The position numbers were made by a program, and so were the translations under genes. Source: Streptomyces sp. NBC_01264 (GTDB lineage: Bacteria > Actinomycetota > Actinomycetes > Streptomycetales > Streptomycetaceae). From it: a stretch of 64,000 nt of DNA. Positions 8,403-16,944 of the stretch are shown piece after piece. The notes under the pieces are model-generated. The model was not told the DNA's origin. It did not search any database and saw nothing but the letters and a program-made list of their open reading frames with translations. Position 1 is the stretch's first letter, and every line of letters begins with the position of its first letter. The stretch spans positions 3,782,001 through 3,846,000 of the forward strand of contig NZ_JAPEOX010000001.1 in the NCBI RefSeq assembly GCF_026340675.1, read 5' to 3'.

Positions 8403-10478
8403 ATGTTCAGCACTGTTCTGGTCGCCAACCGGGGCGAGATCGCGGTCCGCGTCATCCGCACGCTGCGGGAGCTCGGCATCCGGTCCGTGGCCGTCTTCAG
8501 CGACGCCGACGCGGACGCCCGGCACGTACGGGAGGCCGACACGGCCGTCCGCATCGGCCCGGCGGCGGCCGCAGAGAGCTACCTGTCGGTGGAGCGGCTG
8601 CTCGACGCGGCGCGCCGCACGGGCGCCGAGGCCGTCCACCCCGGCTACGGCTTCCTCGCGGAGAACGCCGCCTTCGCGGCCGCCTGCGCGGACGCGGGCC
8701 TGGCCTTCATCGGGCCGCCGGCCTCGGCGATCTCCCTGATGGGCGACAAGATCCGCGCCAAGGAGACCGTCAAGGCCGCGGGCGTGCCCGTGGTCCCCGG
8801 CTCCTCGGGCAGCGGGCTGTCCGACGCCGACCTGGTCGCCGCCGCCGAGGAGATCGGCATGCCGGTCCTGCTGAAGCCCTCGGCGGGCGGCGGCGGCAAG
8901 GGCATGCGGCTGGTACGGGACTCCGCGCTGCTCGGCGAGGAGATCGCGGCGGCCCGGCGCGAGGCGAAGTCCTCCTTCGGCGACGACACCCTGCTCGTGG
9001 AGCGCTGGGTGGACCGGCCCCGGCACATCGAGATCCAGGTACTGGCGGACGCGCACGGGAACGTGGTCCACCTCGGGGAGCGCGAGTGCTCGCTCCAGCG
9101 GCGCCACCAGAAGGTGATCGAGGAGGCCCCGTCGGTCCTGCTGACGCCGGAGCTGCGGGCCTCGATGGGCGCGGCGGCGGTGGAGGCGGCGCGGTCCTGC
9201 GGGTACGTCGGCGCGGGCACGGTGGAGTTCATCGTCCCGGGCGGGGACCCCTCCTCGTACTTCTTCATGGAGATGAACACCCGGCTCCAGGTGGAACACC
9301 CGGTCACCGAGCTCGTCACCGGACTCGACCTCGTGGAGCAGCAGCTCCGGGTCGCGGCGGGCGCGGAGCTGGGCTTCGGCCAGTCGGACGTCACCCTCAC
9401 CGGCCACGCCATCGAGGCCCGCGTCTGCGCCGAGGATCCGGCGCGGGGCTTCCTGCCGTCCGGCGGTACGGTCCTGGCGCTGTCGGAGCCCTCCGGCGGC
9501 TCGGTCCGTACGGACTCCGGCCTCGCGGCGGGGGTCGACACCGGGTCCACCTACGACCCGATGCTGTCGAAGGTCATCGCCTACGGGCCCGACCGGGCGG
9601 CGGCCCTGCGGGTGCTGCGGGGCGCCCTGGCGGACACCGTGATCCTGGGCGTGCAGACCAATACGGGCTTCCTGCGGAGGCTGCTCGCGCACCCGGACGT
9701 CGTCTCCGGCGACCTGGACACCGGTCTGGTCGAGCGGGACCTGGCCGACCTCCTCCCCGAGGGGGTGCCTGCGGAGGTGTACGCGGCTGCGGCCATGCTC
9801 TCTGTCCCCCACCCCGCCCCTTCCCGAAACCCTGCGGGGGGCTGGACTGACCCGTTCGACTCCGCCAACGGCTGGCGCCTCGGCGGCACCCCCGCCTGGA
9901 CGGTCCACCACTTCCGCCTCCCGGGCCAGGACCCGGAAACGGTCCGCACCCGGCCGAGCTCAGCCTCGCCGGCGTTTGAGGCGCGGGGTCTGGGGCAGAG
10001 CCCCAGCACCACCGGCCCGCACACGGAACTCCTCCTCGGCGACGCGGAGGGCACCCCGGCCCGGGGCCGGATCGTCGAGCTCACCCCCGAGCACCTCACC
10101 GTGGAACTCGACGGGGTCACCCACCGGTTCAGCCACGCCACCTCCCCGGAGGGGACCTGGCTCGGCCGCGACGGCGACTCCTGGCACGTGCAGGCCCACG
10201 ACCCGGTCGAGGCGAACCTCCGCGGAGCCGGCCGCGGCGGGGCGGACACCCTCGCCGCCCCCATGCCCGGCACCGTCACCGTCGTCAAGGTGGCCGTCGG
10301 GGAGAAGGTGACCGCCGGCCAGAGCCTGCTCGTCGTCGAGGCCATGAAGATGGAGCACGTCATCTCCGCCCCGCACGCCGGAACCGTCACCGAACTCGAC
10401 GTCACCCCCGGCACCACGGTCGCCATGGACCAGGTCCTGGCCGTGGTCACCCCGGACGAGGAGGAGAAGGCCGAATGA
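8403..10478 (+). CDS. Biotin-dependent acyl-CoA carboxylase alpha subunit
   Basis: The 691-residue fused biotin carboxylase and biotin carrier starts at the ATG at 8403 ([20 protein letters not shown]), after GAGGACC; a GTG five codons upstream is less likely. The biotin carboxylase ATP-grasp domain has [14 protein letters not shown] and [14 protein letters not shown]. The C-terminal carrier domain has the biotinylation site EAMKMEH. It begins 16 bases after the beta-subunit stop and overlaps the HMG-CoA lyase start by ATGA, so the genes are one operon. The linker between the domains (around codons 468-540) holds two stretches that look like Streptomyces intergenic repeats read through in frame. 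Confidence 0.93.
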   Translation: MFSTVLVANRGEIAVRVIRTLRELGIRSVAVFSDADADARHVREADTAVRIGPAAAAESYLSVERLLDAARRTGAEAVHPGYGFLAENAAFAAACADAGLAFIGPPASAISLMGDKIRAKETVKAAGVPVVPGSSGSGLSDADLVAAAEEIGMPVLLKPSAGGGGKGMRLVRDSALLGEEIAAARREAKSSFGDDTLLVERWVDRPRHIEIQVLADAHGNVVHLGERECSLQRRHQKVIEEAPSVLLTPELRASMGAAAVEAARSCGYVGAGTVEFIVPGGDPSSYFFMEMNTRLQVEHPVTELVTGLDLVEQQLRVAAGAELGFGQSDVTLTGHAIEARVCAEDPARGFLPSGGTVLALSEPSGGSVRTDSGLAAGVDTGSTYDPMLSKVIAYGPDRAAALRVLRGALADTVILGVQTNTGFLRRLLAHPDVVSGDLDTGLVERDLADLLPEGVPAEVYAAAAMLSVPHPAPSRNPAGGWTDPFDSANGWRLGGTPAWTVHHFRLPGQDPETVRTRPSSASPAFEARGLGQSPSTTGPHTELLLGDAEGTPARGRIVELTPEHLTVELDGVTHRFSHATSPEGTWLGRDGDSWHVQAHDPVEANLRGAGRGGADTLAAPMPGTVTVVKVAVGEKVTAGQSLLVVEAMKMEHVISAPHAGTVTELDVTPGTTVAMDQVLAVVTPDEEEKAE
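9805..9843. repeat. Intergenic-type GC-rich repeat inside the coding linker
   Basis: The stretch CCCCGCCCCTTCCCGAAACC followed by CTGCGGGG is the kind of sequence found again and again between genes in Streptomyces. Here it lies inside the alpha-subunit gene, giving the low-complexity peptide [13 protein letters not shown]. Recognition is from memory of the motif. Confidence 0.45.
9955..10010. repeat. REP-like Streptomyces repeat inserted in frame
   Basis: CAGCCTCGCCGGCGTTTGAG at 9961-9980, followed by GCGCGGGGTCTGGGGCAGAG and CCCCAG, matches a palindrome-bearing intergenic repeat that I recall as common in Streptomyces. It contributes the peptide [17 protein letters not shown] to the linker between the carboxylase and carrier domains without breaking the frame. 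Confidence 0.6.
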
Positions 10479-11407
10479 ACGGGCTTCCGATGAGCTTCGC
10501 GGACGAGGGCCTCCCGGCCCGGATCCGGATCCACGAGGTCGGCGCGCGCGACGGGCTGCAGAACGAGAAGACGTCCGTCCCGACCCATGTGAAGGCCGAG
10601 TTCGTGCACCGGCTGGCTGCCGCGGGGCTCACCACCATCGAGGCCACCAGCTTCGTGCACCCCGGGTGGGTCCCCCAGCTGGCCGACGCCGACGAGCTGT
10701 TCCCCCTCCTCGCGGACGTACAGGCCGCGCTGCCGGTCCTCGTCCCCAACGAGCGCGGGCTCGACCGCGCGCTCGCGCTCGGTGCCACCCGGATCGCCGT
10801 CTTCGGCTCCGCCACCGAGACCTTCGCCTCCCGCAACCTCAACCGCACCGTCGCCGAGTCCCTCGCGATGTTCGAGCCCGTCGTGGCCCGCGCCAAGGAC
10901 CACAAGGCACACGTGCGCGGCTACCTCTCCATGTGTTTCGGCGACCCCTGGGAGGGCCCGGTCCCGGTCCACCAGGTGGTCGGCGTCGCCAAGGCCCTCC
11001 TGGACCTCGGCTGTGACGAGCTGAGCCTCGGCGACACCATCGGCGTCGCCACCCCGGGGCACGTGCAGACCCTCCTCTCCGAGCTCAACGAGGAGGGCGT
11101 GGGCACCGACCGGATCGGCGTGCACTTCCACGACACTTACGGCCAGGCCCTGTCCAACACCCTCGCCGCGCTCCAGCACGGCGTGACCACCGTCGACGCG
11201 TCCGCGGGCGGCCTCGGCGGATGCCCGTACGCCAAGAGCGCCACGGGCAATCTCGCGACCGAGGACCTCGTCTGGATGCTCGACGGCCTCGGCATCGAGA
11301 CCGGGGTCGATCTGGCCGCCCTCACCGCCACGAGCGTGTGGATGGCCGAGCAGTTGGGGCGTCCCAGCCCCTCCCGTACCGTCCGCGCCCTCTCCCACAA
11401 GGAGTAA
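10475..11407 (+). CDS. hmgL: Hydroxymethylglutaryl-CoA lyase
   Basis: This 310-residue TIM-barrel lyase cleaves HMG-CoA to acetyl-CoA and acetoacetate, the last step of leucine breakdown. The signature [13 protein letters not shown] lies at the first strand. The catalytic loop [20 protein letters not shown] carries the conserved cysteine, and [13 protein letters not shown] supplies metal-binding histidines. The start ATG overlaps the stop of the carboxylase alpha gene (ATGA), so translation is coupled; MSFADEG six codons later is an alternative start. The length fits the family. Confidence 0.94.
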   Translation: MNGLPMSFADEGLPARIRIHEVGARDGLQNEKTSVPTHVKAEFVHRLAAAGLTTIEATSFVHPGWVPQLADADELFPLLADVQAALPVLVPNERGLDRALALGATRIAVFGSATETFASRNLNRTVAESLAMFEPVVARAKDHKAHVRGYLSMCFGDPWEGPVPVHQVVGVAKALLDLGCDELSLGDTIGVATPGHVQTLLSELNEEGVGTDRIGVHFHDTYGQALSNTLAALQHGVTTVDASAGGLGGCPYAKSATGNLATEDLVWMLDGLGIETGVDLAALTATSVWMAEQLGRPSPSRTVRALSHKE

Positions 11408-11415
11408 CGAAGACC

Positions 11416-12576
11416 ATGGCCCTCGACCACCGGCTCACCCCCGAGCACGAGGAACTCCGCCGCACCGTCGAGGCGTTCGCGCACGATGTGGTGGCGCCCA
11501 AGATCGGCGATCTGTACGAGCGGCACGAGTTCCCGTACGAGATCGTCCGCGAGATGGGCCGCATGGGCCTGTTCGGCCTGCCCTTCCCGGAGGAGTACGG
11601 CGGCATGGGCGGCGACTACCTCGCCCTCGGCATCGCCCTGGAGGAGCTGGCCCGCGTCGACTCCTCGGTCGCCATCACCCTGGAGGCCGGCGTCTCGCTC
11701 GGCGCCATGCCCCTGTACCTCTTCGGCACCGAGGAGCAGAAGCGGGAGTGGCTGCCGCGGATGTGCTCCGGCGAGATCCTCGGCGCCTTCGGCCTGACCG
11801 AGCCCGGCGCGGGCAGCGACGCGGGCGGCACGCGCACCACCGCCGTCCGGGACGGCGACGAGTGGGTGATCAACGGCTCCAAGTGCTTCATCACCAACTC
11901 CGGTACGGACATCACCGGTCTGGTCACCGTCACCGCCGTGACGGGCCGCAAGGCTGACGGCCGCCCGGAGATCTCCTCGATCATCGTCCCGTCCGGCACC
12001 CCGGGCTTCACCGTGGCCGCCCCCTACTCCAAGGTGGGCTGGAACTCCTCGGACACCCGTGAGCTGTCCTTCGACGGCGTACGGGTCCCCCTCGCCAACC
12101 TGGTCGGCCAGGAGGGCCGCGGCTACGCCCAGTTCCTGCGGATCCTCGACGAGGGCCGCGTGGCCATCTCGGCGCTCGCGACGGGCCTGGCGCAGGGCTG
12201 CGTGGACGAGTCGGTGAAGTACGCCAAGGAGCGGCACGCCTTCGGCAAGGCGATCGGCGACAACCAGGCCATCCAGTTCAAGCTGGCGGACATGGAGATG
12301 CGCGCCCACATGGCCCGGATCGGCTGGCGCGACGCGGCCTCCCGGCTCGTGGCCGGGGAGCCGTTCAAGAAGGAGGCGGCCATCGCGAAGCTCTACTCCT
12401 CGACGGTGGCGGTCGACAACGCGCGCGACGCCACGCAGATCCACGGCGGCTACGGGTTCATGAACGAGTACCCGGTGGCCCGTATGTGGCGCGACTCCAA
12501 GATCCTGGAGATCGGCGAGGGCACGAGCGAGGTGCAGCGCATGCTGATCGCCCGTGAGCTGGGGCTTTCCGTCTAG
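11416..12576 (+). CDS. acdH: Acyl-CoA dehydrogenase (isovaleryl/short branched type)
   Basis: The 386-residue FAD enzyme starts at the ATG at 11416, eight bases after the HMG-CoA lyase stop; a longer upstream extension only shadows that gene. It has the family blocks GAFGLTEPGAGSDAGG, FITNSGTDITG, DEGRVAISALATGLAQG and the C-terminal IHGGYGFMNEYPVARMWRD. The catalytic glutamate region near the end (EIGEGTSEVQRMLIAR) is intact. Context in a leucine operon suggests isovaleryl-CoA or a related branched acyl-CoA. S. coelicolor and S. avermitilis AcdH, known for branched-chain amino-acid catabolism, have the same neighbours as I recall. Confidence 0.93.
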   Translation: MALDHRLTPEHEELRRTVEAFAHDVVAPKIGDLYERHEFPYEIVREMGRMGLFGLPFPEEYGGMGGDYLALGIALEELARVDSSVAITLEAGVSLGAMPLYLFGTEEQKREWLPRMCSGEILGAFGLTEPGAGSDAGGTRTTAVRDGDEWVINGSKCFITNSGTDITGLVTVTAVTGRKADGRPEISSIIVPSGTPGFTVAAPYSKVGWNSSDTRELSFDGVRVPLANLVGQEGRGYAQFLRILDEGRVAISALATGLAQGCVDESVKYAKERHAFGKAIGDNQAIQFKLADMEMRAHMARIGWRDAASRLVAGEPFKKEAAIAKLYSSTVAVDNARDATQIHGGYGFMNEYPVARMWRDSKILEIGEGTSEVQRMLIARELGLSV

Positions 12577-12593
12577 CGACGGTCGGTGGTGCG

Positions 12594-12625
12594 GTACGGG
12601 GCCCTCCCCTTGGAGGGCCCCGTAC
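12594..12625 (+). terminator. Strong terminator of the leucine operon
   Basis: GTACGGGGCCCTCC at 12594-12607 and GGAGGGCCCCGTAC at 12612-12625 form a perfect 14-base-pair stem with a four-base loop, 17 bases after the acdH stop. No long T run follows, which is usual in Streptomyces. Confidence 0.85.
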
Positions 12626-12633
12626 GGCGTTCA

Positions 12634-12656
12634 AGGAAGGTTAGGCTAACCTTCCT
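12634..12656. promoter_or_regulatory. Iron box (DmdR-type operator) of desE
   Basis: A perfect 23-base palindrome is centred on base 12645; its core is AAGGTTAGGCTAACCTT. This matches the actinobacterial DmdR/DtxR iron-box consensus TTAGGTTAGGCTAACCTAA closely. It lies 45 bases before the desE start and should repress the gene when iron is plentiful. Confidence 0.88.
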
Positions 12657-12701
12657 ATCGACGCCCGAGCCGCCCCCCGTACGCACGAAGTGGACACCCC
12701 C

Positions 12702-13745
12702 ATGCCCAAGTCCCGCTCCTCCCTCCTCACCCGCCGCGGCCTCATCGCGGCAGGCGGCGCCCTCGGCCTCGTGGCCGCGCTCACCGCCTGCGGTGGCGGC
12801 GACTCCGCGAAGGACGGTTCGGGCGACAAGGGCGACTCGGCCGCCTCCGGCCCCTGGAGCTTCAAGGACGACCTCGGCAAGAACGTCACCACCAAGTCCG
12901 CGCCGAAGAACATCGTCGCCTTCAGCGGCACCGCGGCCGCGCTGTACGACTACGGCGTCCAGGTCAAGGGCGTGTTCGGTCCGACCAAGGCCGCCAACGG
13001 CGAGCCCGACGTGCAGGCCGGTTCGATGGACATCTCCAAGGTCGAGATCCTCGGCAACGCCTGGGGCCAGTTCAACATCGAGAAGTACGCGTCCCTCCAG
13101 CCCGACCTCCTGGTCACCAACACCTGGGACGGCTCCTACTGGTACGTGCCGGACGAGTCCAAGGACAAGATCCTGGGGCTCGCCCCGGCCGTCGCGATCG
13201 GCGCCGGCGGCGACGTCACGATGGACAAGGCCCTGGCCCGCACCGCGGAGCTGGCCAAGTCCCTGGGCGCCGACCTGAACGCCAGGAAGGCCGTGGACGC
13301 CAAGGCCCGCTTCGAGGCCGCCTCCGCCAAGGTCCGCGAGGCCGTCAAGGCCAACCCCGGCATCAAGGTGCTCGTCGGCTCGGGCGACGCGGACCAGTTC
13401 TACATCTCCACGCCGAAGACCGCGGCCGACCTGAGCTACTTCCAGCAGCTGGGCGTCGAGTTCGTCACCCCGGACAAGCTCGACGAGGGCAGCACCTTCT
13501 TCGAGAGCCTCAGCTGGGAGAACGCCGGCAAGTACGCGGCCGACCTCGTCCTGCTCGACAACCGCAGCAAGACCCTCCAGCCGGAGCAGCTGACGAAGGA
13601 CAAGCCCACCTGGAACGCCCTCCCCGCCGTCAAGGCCGGCCAGGTCGCCCCGCGCTCCGCCGAGCCCGTCTACTCGTACGACAAGTGCGCGCAGATCCTG
13701 GAAGACCTCGCGAAGGCCGTCCAGAACGCCAAGAAGGTCAGCTGA
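12702..13745 (+). CDS. desE: Siderophore-binding lipoprotein (DesE-like)
   Basis: The 347-residue solute-binding protein has a twin-arginine-like start (LTRRGLIAAGG) and a lipobox LTAC with the lipidated cysteine at residue 30. The body is FhuD/FepB-like, with SFKDDLGKNVTT, PKNIVAFSGTAAALYDYG and a conserved C-terminal AEPVYSYDKCAQILEDL. It captures ferric hydroxamate siderophores for an ABC importer. A perfect iron box lies upstream. The GTG at 12690 would add four residues. In S. coelicolor the desABCD synthesis genes follow desE; here a hexosaminidase gene on the other strand follows instead. Confidence 0.88.
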   Translation: MPKSRSSLLTRRGLIAAGGALGLVAALTACGGGDSAKDGSGDKGDSAASGPWSFKDDLGKNVTTKSAPKNIVAFSGTAAALYDYGVQVKGVFGPTKAANGEPDVQAGSMDISKVEILGNAWGQFNIEKYASLQPDLLVTNTWDGSYWYVPDESKDKILGLAPAVAIGAGGDVTMDKALARTAELAKSLGADLNARKAVDAKARFEAASAKVREAVKANPGIKVLVGSGDADQFYISTPKTAADLSYFQQLGVEFVTPDKLDEGSTFFESLSWENAGKYAADLVLLDNRSKTLQPEQLTKDKPTWNALPAVKAGQVAPRSAEPVYSYDKCAQILEDLAKAVQNAKKVS

Positions 13746-13845
13746 CCCGGCACCCCGGTCGTACGGGACCCCGACGAGGACCCGACCGCGGAGCTCTGGC
13801 CGCCCGGCGGAACGGGTGTTCCGGAAGCCGGCCTCAGGACCGCCG

Positions 13846-15444
13846 TCAGGACCACGGCACGTCCGGTGCCCGGTGGTAGGTGATGTCCTGGGCGTCCAGG
13901 CGCGGGGCCTGCGCCGCCAGGCGGACGCGGTACGAGGTCCAGTCGTGGGTGGCGGCCGGGGACCAGCCCAGTTCCGCGAGGCCCAGGACGCGCGGGAAGG
14001 CCATCAGTTCCCAGTCGCCCCGCGTCGCGATGGTCTCCGTCCAGAGCGGGGCCTCCACACCGAGGACCGCGGACTCCGGGAGGTCCGTCAGATAGGCCCC
14101 GGGGTTCCAGTCGTAGGCGCGGCGCACCGGTACGTACCCGGCCCAGGCCAGTCCCGGCTTCGTCTCCTTGTCGTACTTCATGTCCAGGTAGAGCCGGTCC
14201 GCCGGGGACAGGATCACCGGGCTGCCCGCCTTGGCCGCCGCGGCCACCGCCGCCTTCTCGGCCGCCGCCGTGCGGTCGTGGCCCCAGTACTGGAGGACCG
14301 CGCCGGGGGTCGGCCGGGCCGTCGCGAGCTGGTGCCAGGCCACCACCGTCTTGCCGTGCTTGGCCACCACCGCCTGGGCCCGGTCCATGAAGGCCGCGTA
14401 GTCCGCCGCGGGCGTGGAGTGGGCCTCGTCGCCGCCGATGTGGAGGTACGTGCCCGGGGTCAGCTCCGCGAGCTCCCCCAGCACCTGGTCGATGAACGCG
14501 TAGGTCCGCTCCTCCCCCACGCACAGCGAGCTGAAGCCGACCTTGATCCCGGTGTAGCGCTCGCGCGCCTTGCCGTCGCAGTTCAGCTCGGCGTAGGCGG
14601 CCTGCGCGGCGTTCACGTGGCCGGGCATGTCGATCTCGGGGACCACGTCCACGTACCGCTCCGAGGCGTACGCCACCAGGTCCCGGTACTCGTCCTTCGT
14701 CCAGTGCCCGCCGGGTCCGCCGCCGACCTCGCTCGCGCCCCCGTACTCCGCCAGCCGCGGCCAGGAGTCGATCGCGATGCGCCAGCCCTGGTCGTCGGTC
14801 AGGTGCAGGTGCAGGGTGTTGACCTTGTACTGCGCGAGCTGGTCGACGTACCTCTTGACCTGCTCCACCGTGAAGAAGTGGCGGGCCACGTCCACCATCG
14901 CCCCCCGGTACGCGAAGCGCGGCGCGTCCGTGACCGTGCCGCCCGGCACCGTCCCCGGGCCGGACACCGGCAGGAGCTGGCGCAGCGTCTGGCCGGCGTG
15001 GAAGAGGCCCGCGGGCGTGCGGGCGGTGAGGGTGACCCCGCCGGGCCCGGACTCCAGCCGGTAGCCCTCCTCCCCCGCCCCCTCGGCCTCCGCGTCGATC
15101 CGCAGCCGGATCCCGTCGCCCTGCGCGCCGTCGACCACGGGCAGCGGCAGCCCGCTGGGGCCGCGCAGCTGCTCGGCGAGGAGTTCGCCGACCTTGCGGA
15201 CCTCCTCGTCGCCGGTCGGGCCGGTACGGATGACCGTGCCCGGGCCGAAGGCGTACCCCGGGCCCCCGGCGCGGGCGGAGACGGGCGCGGGCAGGAGCCG
15301 TTCGTAGGGCGCGAGCGCGACGGGAGGCTCGTCGCCCGGCCGGGCGTCGTCCCCCCTCGCGGCGCCGGAGCAGGAGGCGGCCGCGGGGACGGCGGCGAGG
15401 ACCAGGAGGGCGGCGAGCATGCGTCGCGGGACTCTCATGCGCAT
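13846..15444 (-). CDS. Secreted beta-N-acetylhexosaminidase, GH20 lipoprotein
   Basis: The 532-residue protein starts near 15444 (MRMRVPRRML), with an ATG at 15438 also possible. A signal peptide ends in AAASC with a likely lipid-modified cysteine at 25. An N-terminal GH20b-type domain spans about 45-170. The catalytic barrel has NTLHLHLTDDQGWRI and the acid/base pair HIGGDEAH (D339, E340). It releases GlcNAc from chito-oligosaccharide ends outside the cell, matching the chitinase and LPMO at the right of the window and glmS nearby. A DasR-like site touches its start. The 100-base gap to desE holds no gene. Confidence 0.93.
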   Translation of the reverse strand: MRMRVPRRMLAALLVLAAVPAAASCSGAARGDDARPGDEPPVALAPYERLLPAPVSARAGGPGYAFGPGTVIRTGPTGDEEVRKVGELLAEQLRGPSGLPLPVVDGAQGDGIRLRIDAEAEGAGEEGYRLESGPGGVTLTARTPAGLFHAGQTLRQLLPVSGPGTVPGGTVTDAPRFAYRGAMVDVARHFFTVEQVKRYVDQLAQYKVNTLHLHLTDDQGWRIAIDSWPRLAEYGGASEVGGGPGGHWTKDEYRDLVAYASERYVDVVPEIDMPGHVNAAQAAYAELNCDGKARERYTGIKVGFSSLCVGEERTYAFIDQVLGELAELTPGTYLHIGGDEAHSTPAADYAAFMDRAQAVVAKHGKTVVAWHQLATARPTPGAVLQYWGHDRTAAAEKAAVAAAAKAGSPVILSPADRLYLDMKYDKETKPGLAWAGYVPVRRAYDWNPGAYLTDLPESAVLGVEAPLWTETIATRGDWELMAFPRVLGLAELGWSPAATHDWTSYRVRLAAQAPRLDAQDITYHRAPDVPWS

Positions 15445-15456
15445 AGGTATAGGCCA
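15445..15456. promoter_or_regulatory. Candidate DasR site before hexosaminidase
   Basis: AGGTATAGGCCA agrees with the DasR core TGGTCTAGACCA at 9 of 12 positions. It lies directly upstream of the hexosaminidase start and 35 bases before the divergent DUF4429 gene. DasR is the GlcNAc-6-phosphate-responsive repressor of chitin genes. The match is only moderate. Confidence 0.4.
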
Positions 15457-15490
15457 ACCGGGCCCGTGGGGCCGGTGCGAGAATCCAAGG

Positions 15491-16471
15491 ATGGCGGAAA
15501 TCATCCAGAAGGACGGCACATGGACCTTCGACGGGGACGCGGTGCGCATCGTGCCGGGCCGCGACAAGGGGGTGGGACTGCTGCGCCAGACGCTGGGCGA
15601 GGTGCTCGTCCCGCTGCGCGCGCTGGCCGGCATCTCCTACGAACCGGGGCGCAAGGCGGGCCGGCTGCGCCTGCGGCTGCGTGACGGCGCCGACCCGCTG
15701 CTCCAGGTGACGGGCGGCCGGCTGCCGGAGGCCTCCGACCCGTACCGGCTGACCGTGGAGCCGGACCGAGGCGGGGTGGCGGAGTACTTCGTGGACGAGG
15801 TGCGCAACGCCCTGCTGCTGGACCAGGTGGACGCCGGGCCCGCCGACTCCTACCTGCTGCCGGGACCCGCCGTGCCGATCGCGGTCGGCGCGGGCGACGG
15901 GACGGTCGCCTTCGACGGCGACCGGGTGTCCCTGGAGTGGAACTGGACCACGGAAGAGGCGAAACGGTCCGGCGGGGCCCGGGCGTTCAGGGTCGCGGAC
16001 CTGCGGTCGGTGGAGTGGGCCCCGTCCCGGGGGCTGGAGAACGGGTGGATCCGCTTCGCCCTGGCCGGCGCCGGCCAGAGCGCGGCGCCGAAGTACGACC
16101 CGCACACGGTGGAACTGTTCGGCTTCAAGAAGGACCCGCTGATGGCACTGGTCGCGGCCGCCGTCGCGGTCCGCATGCCGCACCCGGCGGCGCCCTCGCC
16201 GGAGCCCGATCCGTCACCCTCCCCCTCGTTCCCGCCCTCCTTCGCGCCCGCGCCCTCGCTCCCGCCCGCGCCCTCGCTCCCGCCCGCGCCCGCGCTCCCG
16301 CCCGCGCCCGCGCCCGGCCCGGCCGCCGCACCGGCCCACGCCCCCGCTCCAGCGGAGGACCACGACGCCCTGCTGCGCCGGCTGCGCGAGCTGGGAGAGC
16401 TGCATCAGGCGGGGATCCTCACGGCCGAGGAGTTCTCGACGGCGAAAGCAGCGATTTTGGGTCGTTTCTGA
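15491..16471 (+). CDS. DUF4429 protein with C-terminal SHOCT domain
   Basis: The 326-residue protein starts MAEIIQKDGTWTFDGDAVRI. Two similar PH-like halves, about 1-105 and 115-230, each open with a WTFDGD or VAFDGDRVSLEW strand, typical of DUF4429. A Pro/Ala/Ser linker (about 238-290) follows. The last 35 residues (LLRRLRELGELHQAGILTAE) form a SHOCT motif, often found at the ends of oligomerising proteins. The function is unknown. It is divergent from the hexosaminidase gene, an order I recall from other Streptomyces. The linker repeats PPAPSLPPAP units, so nearby DNA is repetitive. Confidence 0.85.
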   Translation: MAEIIQKDGTWTFDGDAVRIVPGRDKGVGLLRQTLGEVLVPLRALAGISYEPGRKAGRLRLRLRDGADPLLQVTGGRLPEASDPYRLTVEPDRGGVAEYFVDEVRNALLLDQVDAGPADSYLLPGPAVPIAVGAGDGTVAFDGDRVSLEWNWTTEEAKRSGGARAFRVADLRSVEWAPSRGLENGWIRFALAGAGQSAAPKYDPHTVELFGFKKDPLMALVAAAVAVRMPHPAAPSPEPDPSPSPSFPPSFAPAPSLPPAPSLPPAPALPPAPAPGPAAAPAHAPAPAEDHDALLRRLRELGELHQAGILTAEEFSTAKAAILGRF

Positions 16472-16591
16472 CCATCGAAGACCGGAATGCCGCATCACCA
16501 AGCAGGCCTCCCCTGGTCCAGACCAGCGAGATCCTGCCCGATTCCGGGCAGAATTTTTGCGTTCTGCGGCTCGTACCGCCAATATCGACGG

Positions 16592-16867
16592 ATGCCCGAC
16601 CGCCGCCCGTCGCACGACGACCTCGTCGACCACTTGGTGCGCAGCACCTCGCTCCAGCGGGGCGAAGCCGCCCGAGTGGTGCTCGACGTCCTCGCGTACT
16701 TCGACGAGAGCACCGAGGAGTTCGTGCGCCGGCGCCACCGTGAGCTCCAGTCCGGGGGCGCGGTCAACGCTGACATCTTCGAGCGGATCGCGGCAGAACT
16801 GCCGCACCGCGCCGTGGCGCCGCCGGAGCTCTCGCTCCGGCAACTGCGCCGCATCGTCTACGGCTGA
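16592..16867 (+). CDS. Small conserved protein upstream of glmS
   Basis: A 91-residue acidic helical protein starts at the ATG at 16592 (MPDRRPSHDDLVDHLVRSTS). The longer in-frame start at 16487 has no ribosome site and gives a Cys/Pro-rich unlikely extension. It ends 77 bases before glmS and runs in the same direction, so it may be co-transcribed with it. I recognise no domain; the segment LVRSTSLQRGEAARVVLDVL could be DNA-binding-like, but that is a guess. Similar small proteins in this position occur in other Streptomyces as I recall. Confidence 0.65.
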   Translation: MPDRRPSHDDLVDHLVRSTSLQRGEAARVVLDVLAYFDESTEEFVRRRHRELQSGGAVNADIFERIAAELPHRAVAPPELSLRQLRRIVYG

Positions 16868-16944
16868 GCACCACCCCCGGCCGCACGCCGGGGCGCTGCA
16901 GGGCAGCGGCAAGAGCAACCGAACTTCAGGAGGGGAAAGACCTT

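Noticed and set aside
13670..16183. An 837-codon minus-strand frame over the hexosaminidase gene
   Set aside because: It is Arg/Pro-rich and lacks family features; the GH20 protein in the adjacent frame is clear.
16235..16320. CCCGCGCCCTCGCTC-type repeats in the DUF4429 gene
   Set aside because: They encode a Pro/Ala/Ser linker; no separate element is needed.
16868..16944. glmS ribozyme/riboswitch
   Set aside because: The leader is only 77 bases and shows no ribozyme core; this class belongs to Firmicutes.
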